From a virus: DNA of 23,764 nt. How positions within the stretch are numbered: the stretch's first letter is position 1; the number at the start of each line of letters is the position of its first letter. Under the pieces are notes generated by a model. The model made no database searches and was not told where the DNA came from. It saw only the letters and a list, made by a program, of their open reading frames with translations. Positions 23,057 through 23,764 of the stretch are shown piece by piece. Position numbers and translations under genes: made by a program. The stretch is taken from positions 1 to 23,764 of the IMG/VR virus record IMGVR_UViG_3300024240_000012, one strand, 5' to 3'.

Positions 23057-23764
23057 ACCATACCCCCAGGAATCTGCTGTGTGGTCGGCATGGCCGGCAC
23101 GGGGTTAGGTGGCGTCTTGGGCGTCTGCCCGGTCTGCGCTGCCTGTGCAGCCTGTTCAGGGTTACGGGCACCAGGGGCCAGTTCCAGGGGGTTGTCAGCC
23201 TTCATTGGCTGCTCTAGGATCTGCGCTTCCTCCTGGGTTGCCACTCCCTGCGCCATGAGGTTCTGCGCGATCATCTTGGACCAGATCGACAGGGCGGCAG
23301 TCGCCTTCGGGTCAACCTCTCCGGTCAACTTGAGGATCTTCTCCATGAGCGGGATCAAGACCGGGTTGTTGGGGTCCTGGCCGACTAGACTCTTGAAGGA
23401 GTCCATCATGGCGTCCCGGCTGGAGGTGTGGGCGCGTTCCTTCTCCTTGGATGCGTCCTCCGGTGCCTGTTTGGCTGCGGCCATGGCCTTAGCCTGTTCC
23501 GCCTTGAGTTGCTGCTTCTCCACGAACTGTTGCGGAGTGAGAACGGCCTTCTCCTCCTCGACGCCCATCCCCTCTGCAATAATCTTTGCCAGGAAGATTT
23601 CATCAAACCAATCAGGGAGCCCGAACTGGTGCAGTTCCTTGTAGAGATCGGCAATCTTCCGCCCCACTAGTTCACGCCGCAAAGCACCACGCACGCCCTG
23701 CACCTGGAGGTTCGCTGCCGTCTTGAACTCCGCTGCGTTGGGGTAGTAAGCCTGAATCCAGTTG
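23053..23764 (-). CDS. Portal protein, C-terminal part (partial, cut by right edge)
   Basis: The frame is open to the right edge with no stop, so only the last ~237 residues are visible. A GTG at 23703 lies in frame, but the coding sequence clearly continues upstream of it (visible residues include NWIQAYYPNAAEFKTAANLQ). The visible part is helical and charged, then turns into a Gln/Ala/Pro-rich flexible tail ending QQIPGGMV. The portal call rests mainly on position: this gene sits immediately before a small gene, the scaffold and the major capsid protein, the usual head-module order. Portal C-termini in short-tailed phages often end in such helical, low-complexity tails. The stop overlaps the next start as ATGA, indicating coupled translation. 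It could instead be another head protein, since the diagnostic portal core is outside the window. Confidence 0.6.
   Translation of the reverse strand, partial: NWIQAYYPNAAEFKTAANLQVQGVRGALRRELVGRKIADLYKELHQFGLPDWFDEIFLAKIIAEGMGVEEEKAVLTPQQFVEKQQLKAEQAKAMAAAKQAPEDASKEKERAHTSSRDAMMDSFKSLVGQDPNNPVLIPLMEKILKLTGEVDPKATAALSIWSKMIAQNLMAQGVATQEEAQILEQPMKADNPLELAPGARNPEQAAQAAQTGQTPKTPPNPVPAMPTTQQIPGGMV

Overview
The window is a fragment of a tailed-phage (or prophage-like) genome with about 60% GC. Every supported gene lies on the minus strand, so transcription runs from the right edge to the left. Genes abut or overlap by 1-16 bases almost throughout, and only a few gaps exceed 40 bases. I see no tRNA, rRNA, CRISPR array, IS element, integrase or replication gene. 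The set suggests a short-tailed (podovirus-like) particle: portal end, scaffold, major capsid protein, neck adaptors, propeller-like nozzle, tailspike and several ejection-type internal proteins, with no tape measure, tail-tube or sheath gene. The host cannot be read from the window.

Right to left: a partial portal-like protein (cut by the right edge), an 83-aa protein, scaffold and major capsid protein (20600-23764) form the head module. A strong RNA hairpin follows the capsid gene. The neck region (16048-20530) holds a 132-aa protein, a 224-aa adaptor-like protein, a 47-aa Lys-rich protein, a PurD/GARS-like ATP-grasp enzyme interrupted by a 323-aa LAGLIDADG intein, and three small genes that look like split and duplicated adaptor halves. 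The tail region (10489-16048) holds a beta-helix tailspike with an Mtd-type N-terminus, a 238-aa virion protein, an 846-aa nozzle-like protein and a collagen-like protein.

A probable lysis cassette (9480-10452) comes next: a membrane/coiled-coil protein, a Tlde1/DUF2778-like Cys peptidoglycan enzyme and a small two-helix membrane protein. After a 102-base regulatory gap there is a beta-rich virion protein followed by a perfect UUCG hairpin. A glycosyltransferase-TPR fusion and a run of small virion-type genes follow, including a second collagen-like protein, a protein with an HExxH motif and a cupin-like protein.

The left 5.8 kb encodes internal or ejected proteins. It ends in a giant reading frame of at least 1,114 codons that runs off the left edge. 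That frame carries a ParB-like domain of the kind found in injected 'polyvalent' phage proteins. The most notable items are the intein in the GPN|SG motif of the ATP-grasp enzyme, the ParB-like giant protein, the unusual lysis enzyme, the split adaptors and the two very stable hairpins after probable abundant structural genes.
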